From Nautilus pompilius (lineage: Eukaryota > Mollusca > Cephalopoda > Nautilida > Nautilidae): a DNA stretch of 64,000 nt. The notes beneath the pieces are model-generated. The model had not been told where the DNA came from and made no database searches. It saw only the letters and a list, made by a program, of their open reading frames with translations. Location of the stretch: NCBI GenBank assembly GCA_018389105.1, contig JACATO010002192.1:248001-312000 (forward strand), in the 5' to 3' direction. This document shows, piece by piece, positions 35,526 through 47,310 of the stretch. A program made the translations under genes and the position numbers. The stretch's first letter is position 1. Every line of letters starts with the position of its first letter.

Positions 35526-38302
35526 ACTCTGATGTGTTAGAGAAGATTAAGGAAAACCATGCTGCTTATTAGTTCAAACATAGTGTTCCATTGTGGGCCA
35601 GAGTGAGTGCACAAACCTAGACATCCAGTAGTAATTGCTAGTTTAAAATTAGCACTAGAACTACCCAAGGTACATGTATATCTATAACTGCTGGAGCAGG
35701 GATTTTGATTGCTGTATTAAAAGTCTCAGAAGAATTTTTCTGTGACGTTCAAATTTTTTTTCAAAATGTTCATACACTATGGGGATTACATTTCCTTTTT
35801 TAATGTTCAAAATGCAGAATGTTAAAAAAAATATCTAGTACTTTGTGGTGTCTATTGCAATCAATGCGCACATGGCACATGCACAGTGTGCTTGCCATTT
35901 TATATTTCTTGCTTATGGCAGTTTTCATGACATCTGGCCTAATACATTGGCTCTGAGTGTTGTGGGGTTATAAAAGTCTCTTTGGGATCATCTTTTCATT
36001 CTTGATGTCAACAGAAGGATAAAGCATGCCGAATAAAATGACATTTTTATCTTGGCTTGCACTTGTAGGTTGTTAGGGTGTGGCCAGAGGGCTCCAGCCG
36101 AGTAGAACTCTATATTGAAGTCCACTGCTGATGCTGTGCTGACTAGGCTTAGGAGTTGTCAACAGTAACATTCCTACCTTTTCCTGGTTAGGGCTCCATT
36201 AGGTTAAGTTTGTCTGGTTTTCTAACCATATGCTGAATTCTTCAACACTTTGGTTTGGAAAAGGGAGCTCATTGACTTAGATGTTGGCAAAAAATCCAAT
36301 TCCACACATCTGATGCCTGGCCAAGTTTCTTGTTTTGAAGACGCTGACTTATGGTTGTTTTCAAGTTAAAAAGCAGGATACATGATTTCCGAATATATGT
36401 TTTGTGCCATGGTTTGGTGAAAGAAATTGTAGCCCACACGTACTGAACCACAAGCTTTTCACTGATATGCTTCATGATCCTACATTAGTTAAATAAATGC
36501 ATCCAATTTCTCCAAAGAGATTGATCATGAGTCATCCCAGAGTTATCAGTAGATCAATGTATGCGGCAAAGCACAGGCTTATGTATAAGAGATGTAAAGT
36601 ACTTAATATGCTTTCTTCAGGGCTGTAGTATGGGGTTGGTTCTGGAACTTCCTACAGCATGTTCTGTTGAACAATTCTTCCCACAGCTTTGCACAACAGG
36701 ATTTACAACATCTCAGACAACAGCATTGTAAGCTTTCTCTTATTTTCTTGATGATGCCACTCACACCTAACCCGGGGTGGTACATAACCCTGTATCCCAC
36801 ATTCATGCATTGCTACTTGTCTGCTCAAGATGACATCTTTGCATGGTTTGAAATTTCATATTAGATACATAAAAGTTGCTAAATAAATAAACTGTAGAAA
36901 AGTAAAAAAATCCACAGGCCTTTATGCTGAACAAACCGGGTGGAGCGCATTTAAAAGATTAACCTTATATTGAGAATATGGATGGTTTCTTTTTGATCTT
37001 CCCTGTCAGTTCATCAGTACATATTTATTCCAGTTTCCTCCCACAGCTAAACAAAGGGGTTCTAGTAGGGACCATTCATACCTGACTGAAAATGGAAGTA
37101 CAAAGTGCAGGTATGGCAAATAGTTGTTAGCGCAACGTCACCTGGCCATTCTAAAAGTGTAGATAATTACGATTACGAGGGAAGGGGAACATTCCCTGTT
37201 CATGGTCCTGTAATTCATTTTTTCCCCTAAATCTTGTTCGATTTTTTGTTTTTTTAAATGTTTATTAACTCACTCTTCTGTGATTATCTCCCCATTGCGT
37301 ATGTAACTCTTCACACATTCAGATATTTCTTTACCACTTCCAACCATCTGGCCAATAATTGCAAATGAAAGCAAGATGTTTGGTCTTTGAAAAATGTGTG
37401 TACATCAACTGATGATCAGGTAAAAACAGGAATTTTAATTAAAAAAACAAACTTGGTAGTAATGTTGCAGAGTGTGAGAAACAGCTTTTACATATGTAGT
37501 TTATATGTTGCACTTCTGAACGAGATTGGGATCATCGTTGACAACAACATCTTCAGAATCAACTGCTTCCTCATATTCTTTTAAGATAATTTGCAACCTC
37601 TCAGCTTCCATCTTTTGATCCATCTAGAAATGAAGAACAAAGAATCTGAGAGGTGTAAAGAGCTTAGAAAATAGTTTTTGACAATTGTGTTCATAATATT
37701 AGCATAAACTTTGGTAACTATTGATGCCACACACATGTGGAATCCCATTCAACTTGTTCCATGGCCATGGCTCAGCTGTAACCAGATGCAACTTGGTTGA
37801 TAGGCCCACTCTGTTTGATAGGTGTGACAATTCAGCTAGAAGCCATGTATTAGCAGTCATGAAACTAAAACATTTTGGGTTTTGTTGCACCACTACCAGG
37901 TTAGAGGAGGGAAAAAGAAACTCGGGTTAACTAACCATTTTTCTTTTTGCCTTTAGAAAATAGCTATACTTGGTGCAAGAGAGGTAACTTGTCAGATGTT
38001 ACGCAATTTTCATGAGCATCTTTGTTACCCGTCATATTGCTATAACCTGGATTGTTTGTTTTGGATATATAAAATAATATAAGTAAACTGATGTTTGGTT
38101 TCTTCTTTTTTAGTCTGTTTCTTAATGTAGGTAAAACCTTGACGTTCCTGAGAGGAGGAGGAGAAGTTTTTATTCGTTAAGGTCCTACTTTCTGTTTGGG
38201 CAGAAGGGGTTAATAACTGGTAATTGATCTACTGAAACTAACTAGTCTTACTGTCTCTGGCTTTATATATATATGTATATGTTTCTTTTCCCCCCCTTTC
38301 AG

Positions 38303-38402
38303 GTTAACTGATCATGAAACCTGTGCCCACTTGGGCCAGGAGATCATGGAGAAAATCAATGAACGGAACAAGCATTCCAGAACAAGCTCTTCATACACCA
38401 AG
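38303..38402 (+). CDS. stx8: syntaxin 8 exon 2 (start of N-terminal helical domain)
   Basis: A 100-base exon: one base completes Trp, then 33 codons beginning LTDHETCAHLGQEIMEKINE and ending SSSYTK. Human syntaxin 8 has STCQIAQEIAEKIQQRN at this place, so the QEIxEKI..RN pattern identifies it. This is the first helix of the N-terminal three-helix (Habc-like) domain of this Qc-SNARE. Syntaxin 8 works with syntaxin 7, Vti1b and VAMP8 in late endosome fusion. The acceptor is a strong C/T tract ending TTTCAG and the donor is ACCAAG|GTATGT, phase 0. Confidence 0.94.
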
Positions 38403-38437
38403 GTATGTGGACATGGCTGGTCTAGCTTTCACCTGTC

Positions 38438-38463
38438 TCTGTGTGTGTGTGTGTGTGTGTGTG
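38438..38463. repeat. (TG)n microsatellite
   Basis: About 12 TG units immediately downstream of syntaxin 8 exon 2. Confidence 0.9.
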
Positions 38464-40007
38464 CGTGGTGCGTGCGCACCATGTAAATGTATGGTTGTTA
38501 TTGAACTAAGGATAAATACTAGGAGAACGCGCTGATTTCTGATTAACAACAGCCGCACATTGACACAGCTCCGAGACCAAACAGTGGTGGATTACCGAGA
38601 GGTCTCCAATGTTGATTCTAGCTGAAGTCATCTAAAGAGGGGGCCTGGTTTGGCCAGTGGATTTGCTTTTGTTAGCTTAAATAAGGAAGAAAAGGAGCAG
38701 CCAACGGTAATTAGAGAGGTTTAGGAAAGTGATCAGCTGAAAAGATTCGCGTAGGAGATTTTAGTGCGTACCTTTTTATTTTCTCCGACTGGTTTTCTTG
38801 TTCATTCATTCAAACAGAAAGATGCTTAGAAAACACCCCCCCCTATTTTTTTTATTTTAAAATTTTTGCCACATTTTTCATCAGCTGCTTTGCATTACGA
38901 ACACTGTAGCTATGATGTTGAGGATTTTCACCATCGACTCTGCCTGATTTCTTTTTCCCCATCAGTCACTTCCCCCTTTTTTGCCAAGTTCTAGCTGCCA
39001 GTTTCTGTAGCACCGCACTGAGGAAATGTTCTATTTGTTACTGGCGAGCAGGAGCCAGTTTTTGGCTGCTTTTTTAACAAAATCCCTTTTAGGATTGAAA
39101 ACTTGAGATCCCGAAAGGCTGTATGTGTGCTGCCTACTGAAGTTGGTAGATCATTTACATTGGAGGTAGGTACACGTGTACATTCCCTTGTATAACGTGG
39201 CCCATGCTGTCTACGGAAGGGGAGGCTGAAAGAATCTGGATAACATTCTGGCTCCATGCTAGGTCGTTTCTGGTTTCTTCCCATGCTCAAGTAACACTTA
39301 GCTGTAAAGAGTTAACAGTAAAGCACAGGTAACATTGACTGGAACGAGGAAATGGCATGATTTTAAAAACACAGTTCTTGTAGAGAATCAAATTGGTTTT
39401 TTATTCAGAATTTCACATTTATGTACTTTTAATGGTGGTGCATCACTAAGTATTAATATATTATATGAAGAATCCCTATTGAAATTTTAGTCAAAGCAAT
39501 AATTAAATTGCTTTGCTGTACATATAAAAAATTTTTAAAAACTTTAAAAAATCACTTGCCAGCCCAGGTAACTTCATAAATCATGAAATTTTTTAGAAAA
39601 ATTGTGAAATATTTCTGCATGAAAAGTGCCTGGATTTCTTAAATATTTACTTACTAATTTTTCCTATATGAATTATATTTCTGGTTGTTTATACCTGATT
39701 AAATGAACAAAATGTATAATATTTATTTTCTTACATATTTGCCATCATTTAGCTTAAGCTTCTTATGAATCAGAGCGTGATGCCACCCTGCCCAGTCCCT
39801 GACATATCTGATAGACCTTGTCTTGATGAAGCCAATCACAAAGTGACATTAAAGGCTGATGGTGACAAAGTAGCTGTTGGAGAGCTCATCAATAACAACA
39901 CCACGAATCTGCGCTCTGATGTCTCTGGATTTCTTTTTTTTTTTTGTTTTGTCAACGACGACCAAAGATTTATACAACTGCTGCAAATTGCTGAGTGTTA
40001 GGGGCGC

Positions 40008-40250
40008 CACAAGTAGAGCAGCACAACGGTCCAGCGATATGCCTGCTAAGGTTGAGAGAGAGAGAGGGGGGGGCCTCCAAACTAGTTTGAATCCTGGTCA
40101 GGACTAGTTTAGCTTGGCGTACGTGCATGGTGCGGTAATCTTCCTCTTTACCAGCCAGCCACATAAGTTTCTTCCCATGTCTGAAAAATGAGGGGCGGCT
40201 ACAAAAAAAATTTAAGTATCGTACATCAGAAAAGTATAAAGACAATAAAA
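40008..40250 (+). mobile_element. tRNA-derived SINE (copy 2)
   Basis: CAACGGTCCAGCGATATGCC resembles an A box and TAGTTTGAATCCTGGTCAGG contains a B box. The downstream CCAGCCACATAAGTTTCTTC corresponds to the conserved body of copy 1. A GA-repeat and G-run interrupt the head. It ends in an A-rich tail. Confidence 0.72.
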
Positions 40251-42964
40251 AAAATTGCCATCATCCAAACTTAGATTATGGGGAAACGACTGCGTTGGTT
40301 TGATGTTACCATGGTGTAAAGCCTGTTATGCACAGAATTTGAATGTTACCTGTAAAAAAGGTATTTTAAAAACTGAAGAAATAATGGCAGCAATCACACA
40401 TTGTGAGAGCCACTTCGAAGTGTATTCCTTACGTTTGCTCCACTAAAGGAATCCCATCAGATGATGTTGCAGGGGGGAGGGGTGTGCTTTTCTTCGTTTT
40501 GTAAAACCACCTTGGAAATGCAGAAATGCGTAGCAGTGCGCAACCAAAATTAATTTTGTAGATTGTAGAGGAGGTGCGAGAGTATGGTTCCTTTTAATGA
40601 CACGACTCCTGCTATCCACAGGATGTTTGAAAGAATCAAGACTGTCTTGATTGTGTTTTAGTACTCTGTTGTCTTATGCTTCAGTAAATACCCATCCCTT
40701 TCTGTAGGACTTTTTTGGCACACAAATATTGTGTGAGTTTACTTCGTAGACATGACTGCCCTTGATTGTTGCATAGCTGTCTCATTTCCAGTCATTTGTA
40801 GCCTACTTAAGAGTCCCTTTTATCACTAGAGTATCTGCACTGGTGATAAACAGATTGTTTATTCTTGACGTTTGCTTGTCGATGCACCTCCCTTAAGTAC
40901 GTGGGGTATCTCACTGCTCGGTAATACTTTGGAAAGTGCTTCTTTCTCGGCCAGTGTGACTGCCACATCGCCGATCACATAAACTCTGTATTTAAGTAGC
41001 ACTGACAACATATAAACAAACATAGTCTGGAGAAGAGTTAGTGTCAAGGACAGCAAGCTCCAACAACTGAGAGGTGGAAGGAAATTTGTTGTGGACAGGA
41101 AAAGAATTTGAGAGCGGATACAACAAGAGAAAAACCGATTGCAGTTCTACCTGAGCCTGGGGATGGTTGGAAACTGCAAGATGCTGAAATAGAACAGAGA
41201 TAACATTTTTTTTTTTTTTTTTTTTAAATGGGTTTCTGAATCACAGGGTGATGGATAAGACTTAATGCACAGTGAGTTTTAATTTTTTCTGGCTGCAGAA
41301 TCCTTTGCAATTACAGTTTAAATGTGTTGGAAAATCAGAAATATATATTCTGTTTATTGTTGCTTGGAGATGTTCTGATGTTATCTAGTTCTTACCTAGT
41401 GATGCATCAGCTTTTGCCAGTTGTAGGAAGGTTTGAGTTTCAGTTTTCATCAGATGTTTCTACTCTTTTTTTTGGCTCCAGTAATCACCCACCCCAATGT
41501 CAGGATCTTGACAAGTGCCAGTAAACACAGTGCCCAAGTGACAATCAGAACTAATACAGTAAATGTAAGATAACACAGCGGCTGGGAATCACAGAGAAAT
41601 CTATGCGAATTTTTCATTGTGTGTGAACAGGACAGCATTTCGATCATGGAAGATAATTGAGCGCCACTTTCATTGCATGCGCACGAGACTCTGTGATAAC
41701 CAGAGTAGATTACTTAAGTTTGAATAATTAATAGTAAAAAAAAAAGAAGAGAGTTTTGAAAGACTTAAGAGGATGTAAAAGAGAATGCTAGAAACTAAGA
41801 GCAAGAGATGTGCATTATATGATTAATGAGGCAGCTCTGTAGAGACTAATTTGTACTACACTACTCTAAAAAGCCTGTATTATTCAACACATGCCAAGCC
41901 GTGGGGAGGCGCAGTGACACATACACACAGTGACCTTCTCCTTAATGTAACCCTTTATAACAACAACAAATCTGTATAAGGGAGGAAAGAACTGATGTCA
42001 CCGTAAAAGTTAAAAAGCAATTGTCTTCACTTATGTGATAATTTCTGAGGTCCACGGTGGCACAGAATCCAGAAACACAAAAATGAGACATTCTTCTAAT
42101 GAACTTTTCTATTACACTGAATTAGACTTATTTTAAATTGCTTGAGGCTTTAATTAGGGTCTGGTATTATGGAAGTACTGACTTCCCCAACCATGCTGCT
42201 GCCACCAATTATTCCACAATAAAACCAAGTTGTTTTCAGCTTTTATCCTGGTGAAACGCTTGTCCAATCTGGTATTGTTTATGATGCTGAGTCATGACAC
42301 TACTGGAGGGTTGGAAAGAGAAGAATGAAAAAAGTTAAACGGTAAACAGTAGAAAGGGTAATACAAGTTTCTTGTTTAAAAAAGAAAAATGTATGTCAGC
42401 TGGAAGTGTATACTTGGAAACTGACGGGTAATTAACAATGCATTTGGAATCCTAGCTTTAAAACTGAAGGCTTCAGGGTATTTTAAACTTGAGTGGAACT
42501 TGTGCAAGAAGCACTAGAGAGCATGTGTAAGTATCAGGGAAGAAATTCAAGGGCAGAAAGAGGGATTAAACTGACTAGTAATAGAAATAACTGTTTTATT
42601 GTAACTAAACAGATGTGTTGAAGTTCACATCTGTAGACCAAAACCTGGTTTTATTTTTAAAAAGGAAGGAAAACAAGAACAATGGACACTGGTTATACAA
42701 GGAGGAAGAGAAAGAGAGAGGGTTTTGTTGTTTAAAATCCAAATCAGTTGATTGATTTTTATTTGTTTGTTAGGGATTTCTTTCAAGTAAATTATTGGTA
42801 GTGAAATACCTGGCATGTGAGTCGGTCTTTAATTATTTTCCTTGCCTTAATATTTATTAGCCTTCTGGTTTTGATGAAATTTGATGACTGGTCTCTGCAA
42901 CTGTCATCATTGCTAAACTCATGGTCGGCGATTTTGCTAATATTTATTTTACTTATCCCTCTTC

Positions 42965-43536
42965 TCTCTCTCTCTCTCTCTCTGTTTAATGACGTCATGT
43001 CTCTCTCTCCGTAATGACGTCATGTCTCTCTGTAATGACGTCATGTCTCTCTCTGTAATGAACATCATCTCTCTCTGTGTAATGAACATCATCTCTGTGT
43101 AATGACGTCATGTCTCTCTCTCCAATGACGTCATGTCTCTCTGTAATGACGTCATGTCTGTGTAATGACGTCATGTCTCTCTGTAATGACGTCATGTCTG
43201 TGTAATGACGTCATCTCTCTCTCTCTCTCGATCTCTCTCTCTCTCTCTCTCTGTAATGACGTCATGTCTCTCTCTGTAATGAACATCATCTCTCTCTGTT
43301 TAATGACGTCATGTCTCTCTCTCCGTAATGACGCTATATCTTCCTGTAATGAGGTTCTCTCTCTCTCCGTAATGACACTATCTTCCTGTAATAAGGTTCT
43401 CTCTCTCTCTCTCCGTAATGACACTATATCTTCCTGTAATAAGTCTCTCTCTCTCTCTCTCTCCGTAATGACGCTATATCTTCTGTAATGAGGTTCTCTC
43501 TCTCTCCGTAATGACGCTATATCTTCCTGTAATAAG

Positions 43537-43575
<39 letters not shown>

Positions 43576-43620
43576 ACGCTATATCTTCCTGTAATGAGGT
43601 TCTCTCTCTCTCTCTCTGCT
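42965..43620. repeat. tandem array of TGACGTCA (CRE) units within CT-rich satellite
   Basis: About 650 bp of units of roughly 19-25 bp. The left part repeats TAATGACGTCATGTCTCTCT. Eleven perfect TGACGTCA palindromes start at 42990, 43015, 43036, 43103, 43126, 43147, 43166, 43187, 43206, 43257 and 43304. Three further units carry TGAACATCA (43059, 43083, 43280). From about 43325 the units change to TGACGCTATATCTTCCTG alternating with TAATGAGGTTCTCTCTC. TGACGTCA is the consensus CREB/ATF binding site. The array is seen directly; any regulatory role is inference. Long open frames across it are by-products of the repeats. Confidence 0.95.
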
Positions 43621-46289
43621 TCTGACAGGTTGTAGTACTACATCGTCAGTGCAAACCGATACGTTACATTACACTTTGAGGGGGGCAGGGATGCTAGTTA
43701 AGTGAAAATAGAACTGAAACTCGATTTAGTCAACACAGAGTTGTTAGTGTACCTTTGTTCAGTCAAATAGAAAAGGGAATTCAGTTCATTAAAATTTCTA
43801 TTTTGAACTGAATCTGAACTTTTTTCTGAAAACCCTTATCAGGTTGAGCTAATACATGGAGCATTTTTGTGATTTAAGGATGAGCTTATTTAAAATTAGG
43901 GTTCTGAAAGATTGGAGTATAAGGTGTTTCAGGGTTATTGTAAAACTTGCAGGAAAGGAAGGAAGCAGCCAAAAACTTATAAGCAGGCAGAGCCCAGATC
44001 TTATGATTGCCACTCATGTATTGTATGATGGAAATATTTAACTGTGTGTACAACAAAGGTTAAGGTGGGTGGAGCGTAGATTCCATTCTTTTGTTTTAAG
44101 CCAGTGCTAAACCGAGCCATTGTCTAAGCAGTGACAGGGGGGGGGGGAGGCTGTTTTAACAAAGAAAGAATGAGGACAAAACAGGGACAGTAACCACAGC
44201 CTCTAGTACATAAAATAGCTGTTGTAGTGTGTGCATGAATAATCAAAAGTTCAAAGATGCGGCATGTAATTTGATGAACAGGGCTCAATGATCAGAACTT
44301 GAACAGATTTAAAGGTGATTTATGTTAGGAAATAAATTTAATCCAATTTTTATTTATTTTATTTTATTTATTTTTGTTTGTTTGCAAAGGAGAGTAAAGT
44401 TCACTACAGTAGTATTACCAATATGTCCAGCACACCCACTCATATGTTTTTCTGCCTCTGTCATTCAGTAATAGTGGATGGGTGGTTAGGTGTGTTTGAT
44501 GAGATCAGTGTGTAACTGTGTGGTGGCATGGTGAACCCAACCATGGCTCTTCTTTAGAGAGCAAGATACTGAGAGAGAGAGTCCTGCCCCCATAGATGAG
44601 GAAACGTGGGCATATATCTACCAAGGCCTTGGGCGTTGTAAGTGTACTACACATGATGGCATCTTGCCACCTTAATGAATCAATAACACACACACACACA
44701 CACAATCTGTGTGGATGGAAATAACTTTTGTACATTTTAAATGGCAGAGCAATTAACCATGAAAAATCAAACTATTTTGGTGTGGAACTTCTCTGTGACT
44801 AAGAGATTTTACCGTCCTATGACTTGATTCTCTCCCTTGCATTGAGTTGGTTCTCTAGACATGTAATTTAAAAAAAAAATCAGCTTTCCATTTAAAGTGA
44901 CAGCCAGGAAACCATGATGCTGTGTCAGGCAGTAATTACATCTTAAGTAGGTACACGGAAGGAGGAAAAACAAACAAATGATAGATGCAGTTTCTGGAAA
45001 CCTTCAGAAGTGCGCTTCATCTTGTTGACAGAAGTACAATGAATGTCTATCACAGACAGGTATTACTGGACAACTCCAGTTTATATATGGCTTGAAGTAA
45101 ACATTCAGGAGATTCTCTCCCATCTCTGCCTGGTTATTTCTGCTTTAAAATGGAGCATATGAAATGAGCTTTTCTTTCTTCGATAATTAAAGAAAAATTC
45201 CCCCAGTGCAACACTGAATGCTAAGCTCTACACACACACACACACACACCACAGATCAAACATAGGACTGTCTCAGGCATGTTTCACTGTAAACATAGTT
45301 ATTGTGGTGTACAGAATAGTTTAGCCTTTTTTCCTACAGCCACTGAGAATATTGTTGAATTACGAGGATAACTTTCTTAATTATTTGTGAATAGTAATTG
45401 TCTTGGATCCTATGCTTGCTTGCTCCATGTAGGCGATATATGTATGAATAAATGACAACTGACCCTGGTTTTTAAAGGAACCGATATTATTGACTGACAA
45501 AACACCACCAATGACCTGGGTAAAACTGGCCAGGGGAGGTAGGGATTTACACTGAAATCCTGGACCTGTTTATGAGCCAGTGTCTCTCTGTATGGGAGAA
45601 CTTGAGCACGCAAAATTGGAATTGTTTGATCATCAGCTTAGTTATTAAACAGAGGAAAGAGGCCATTACATTAGGTCACTAGAGTAACAAGATATATATA
45701 AAAGTTCATTTATTATATTTTCTTGTCCATCTATTGTTTTGTTAGATGCTACAAAGATAAAACTTGTAGCTCAGGTTCTGGGAGGTGAAAATCCCTGATT
45801 AATGTATCTTCACTCCATGTTGGAGATATTAGTTTGCAAGTGCATCTCTCATCTTTCCATTCCTGCAAACAAAGTACTTCAATGTAACTTACTTAAATGT
45901 AAAAGAAATGTGTATAAAAGTAGATTTCTATGTGTAAATTAAATAAACTAAAAGGAAAAAAAGAATCCCCAACTAATGTGGGGATGGTGGAAAGGGCTGT
46001 TACCTGGTTTGTGGGATGTTACTTCAAGATGACAATTACTTTCATTTGGTTTTGTCAACATCACCATGATTCATTTCCAAGACAGCATTTTTGCCACACG
46101 GAATCATCAAAATATTCCCTACTACTATTACCACTAATGGTTTACTGCTTTATAGCCGCAATTATCGGGAGTCTGATGGTCTGAAAAGCTGGTCTTACTG
46201 ACTACAATTTCTCCTGTTAACCTAGCCACAGGTTGGTTCTCGGCTTAGACAGAGTCTGAGGGCGGGCTGAGAAACGGGGGTCGCGTTTG

Positions 46290-46350
46290 ACATCACCAGG
46301 ACGTCTTTGGAATGAACTCCCTTGGTCTGCCGAACATCTTAACACAGAGC
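46290..46350 (+). mobile_element. possible retrotransposon polyprotein relic
   Basis: The plus strand reads SPGRLWNELPWSAEHLNTEL. The R-x-WN-x-LP signature is common near the C-terminus of invertebrate non-LTR retrotransposon polyproteins. It is too short and degraded to assign a clade, and could be chance. Confidence 0.3.
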
Positions 46351-47215
46351 TGAAGTTGGTTAGGCAGGAAACTTACTAAGTGCAGGTTAGCGAGCTCCCT
46401 GATGAAATCTGTACATACAAGAAGACTTATTTGTAGACTAACAGCTGGGTAGGAGAGTAATGTAACTGAGCATCGTGTGAGAATTTCCAAAACATTGTCT
46501 GCGTAAGCCAGCATCACTTAAAATAAAGGGACGAAGTTCCTGCGTTTTTTCATGTATATTATTTATTGGGCAGTTTCATAGCTAAAATTGCCATCATAAA
46601 TTGTCAGAAATAAATAAGTATATGTTGTTGGTGATTGTGCAACTGTGAGCTTAAGTGGATATCCCAACCTGTACATACACACATTACTGGTGAGAATGAG
46701 TCACAAGAAAATTTTCATATATTGGCTACACACGTTTGTGTGTGTGTATATATATATTACTGCTGCCTCCATTAGAGTTGCTACACTCGTTTGGACTCCA
46801 GTATCCAATGAATGGTGTATTCAGTCTGAAATTTGTAAGAAAAATCTAATGTTTGAAATGCATGGGGTAGTAAGATTGTAACCCATAAAAATCTACTTTA
46901 TTATCATCAAGAAGTTTTCTGTGATTAAGGTGCCTGAATTTATAAAAAAATGTGCTTGTTTTTTTATTGTTCTGTTGGATGCAAAATTCTGATGTCAACG
47001 CGAGTTGTCCCCTCGGGGACGGGACTTTGTTGTGAAGCAGGTGGGCACAGTCTGTTGTTTCATTGAATGTTTTATGTATCTATAGAAAAAGGAGAATGCA
47101 TATTCCTTCTGGCTGAAGTATAATTGTGGATAATAATAACAGGAAGAAGTTTGTTTGGTGTGGATTGTGGTTTTTTTTAATCAATCGTCTACCTGTCTGT
47201 CTTTTCTGTTTTTAG

Positions 47216-47310
47216 TTGTCAGCAGAGATCCGGATATCCATGAAAAGGTTTGCAAGCGACCTCAGCCAGTTGAAGCAGTCTTTACTAACAGCCTCATCCT
47301 CACGTCACAT
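47216..47310 (+). CDS. stx8: syntaxin 8 exon 3
   Basis: A 95-base exon in phase 0 reading LSAEIRISMKRFASDLSQLK and then QSLLTASSSRH plus two bases. It aligns with human LTVTIRALLQNLKEKIALLKDLLLRAVSTH, the second helix of the N-terminal domain. Hydrophobic residues repeat in heptads. The acceptor is TTCTGTTTTTAG. The donor is CACAT|GTATCC, weaker than the others, but the frame continues correctly into exon 4 (AT|A makes Ile). Confidence 0.92.

Larger units (their letters stand above)
33842..38302 (+). other. syntaxin 8 intron 1
   Basis: A 4,461-bp intron. It starts in the CpG island, then carries (ATT)n at 34288-34342, a 31-bp C-rich minisatellite at about 34490-34615 and a SINE-tail-like fragment around 35415-35525 (GAAACTGGAGTACCC). 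From 35.8 to 37 kb the sequence is complex but holds no protein I recognise. The 3' end is a strong pyrimidine tract before exon 2. Confidence 0.8.
38403..47215 (+). other. syntaxin 8 intron 2
   Basis: An 8,813-bp intron. It holds a (TG)n tract (about 38438-38463), a SINE (about 40008-40250), the TGACGTCA tandem array (42965-43620), CA tracts near 44690 and 45230, and a relic around 46290-46350 whose plus strand reads GRLWNELPWSAEHL, resembling the C-terminal WNxLP motif of retrotransposon polyproteins. No exon was recognised. Confidence 0.8.

Noticed and set aside
36269-36806. Possible DNA transposon remnant in syntaxin 8 intron 1
   Set aside because: Two minus-strand open frames were examined. 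No transposase catalytic motif or terminal repeat could be seen.
43152-43488. Open frames in the TGACGTCA array
   Set aside because: Periodic translation of the tandem unit, not a protein.
42965-43620. CRISPR-like array
   Set aside because: The regular repeats are a eukaryotic satellite. Spacers are CT microsatellite rather than unique sequence, and there are no cas genes.
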